31,255 bases of DNA, taken from IMG/VR virus record IMGVR_UViG_3300020473_000087, positions 1-31,255 of that record; one strand, written 5' to 3'. The position numbers were made by a program, and so were the translations under genes. The notes under the pieces were generated by a model. The model saw nothing but the letters and a program-made list of their open reading frames with translations, was not told where the DNA came from and made no database searches. This DNA comes from a virus. Below are positions 31,088 to 31,255 of this stretch, piece after piece; within the stretch, counting starts at the first letter, position 1; the number at the start of each line of letters is the position of its first letter.

Positions 31088-31255
31088 TAATCTATTAATA
31101 GAAAGATTAGAACGTGTAATAGAAACATTAAGTGAGAACTCTGTTAAAATGGGACAGATGCTTGCTGTCCATGATGAGAAATTAGACAAACAGGATAGGA
31201 TAGATGCAGTATTATTCGAGAAAGTTGAATCGCTTCACAGAGAGGTTAGTCGTTC
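31077..31255 (+). CDS. Coiled-coil protein, 3' end missing
   Basis: ATG 31077 lies inside the end of the preceding gene and the frame is open to the window edge (59 codons). The product is helical with heptads: NLLIERLERVIETLSENSVK, then HDEKLDKQDRIDAVLFEKVE. It resembles the coil part of the coil/membrane protein at 29631 and may likewise end in a membrane helix beyond the window. Function unknown. Confidence 0.6.
   Translation, partial: MENNNLLIERLERVIETLSENSVKMGQMLAVHDEKLDKQDRIDAVLFEKVESLHREVSR

Noticed and set aside
1-31255. tRNA genes, CRISPR arrays, introns or inteins, transposases
   Set aside because: No cloverleaf, regular short repeats or transposase motifs were seen by reading; gp43, gp41 and uvsX are uninterrupted. 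A covariance search was not possible.
1-31255. Pelagiphage (SAR11 host) origin
   Set aside because: The low GC fits, but PebS, DUF3110, CobS and Hsp20 together point to cyanobacterial hosts.

Overview
The window is about 31 kb of AT-rich DNA with every convincing gene on the + strand, tightly packed and often joined by ATGA or TAATG stop/start overlaps. It is part of the replication and early-structural half of a T4-like cyanophage (marine cyanomyovirus). The T4 core is clear: gp47, gp46, gp45, gp44, gp62, RegA, gp43, UvsX and gp41. The cyanophage signature genes are DUF3110, CobS-like ATPase, Hsp20, MazG, PurM and a PebS-type bilin reductase. PebS and the low GC suggest a Prochlorococcus or Synechococcus phage of the P-SSM2 type; this is from memory of the families, not from a search.

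Layout. 1-2903: recombination nuclease gp47/gp46 and small genes. 2893-7505: a VWA/HExxH protein, a CobS/MoxR-like AAA+ ATPase, pebS and a DUF3310 protein. The VWA and cobS genes are each preceded by a near-identical terminator plus -10 box cassette. 7508-12738: sliding clamp, clamp loader and RegA. The gp44-gp62 pair is split by about 2.4 kb carrying two PD-(D/E)XK-like nucleases, small proteins and a Dam methylase; the first nuclease gene is bracketed by an exact 20-bp direct repeat. 12811-14369: small proteins and Hsp20. 14369-21416: DNA polymerase, cytidylyltransferase-like protein, UvsX, gp41, MazG and PurM. 21431-24508: conserved unknowns, including a third possible nuclease and a nucleotidyltransferase with a capsid-targeting-like N-terminus. 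24523-29610: a giant Gly/Ala/Lys-rich protein with glycine-zipper blocks and repeated motifs resembling prohead-protease sites. Its coding sequence continues through two frame changes; the first sits on A AAA AAG followed by a 6-nt spacer and a strong stem-loop. 29617-31255: a perfect T4-type late promoter box and small structural or coiled-coil genes.

The genes supply DNA replication and recombination, nucleotide metabolism (MazG, PurM) and host pigment or tetrapyrrole metabolism (PebS, possibly CobS/VWA). The right end moves into virion proteins. The most unusual points are the candidate -1 frameshift signal in the giant gene, its predicted processing into glycine-zipper segments, the repeat-bracketed nuclease insertion in the clamp-loader operon, and pebS placed in the cobS operon. 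No tRNA, CRISPR array or transposon was seen.
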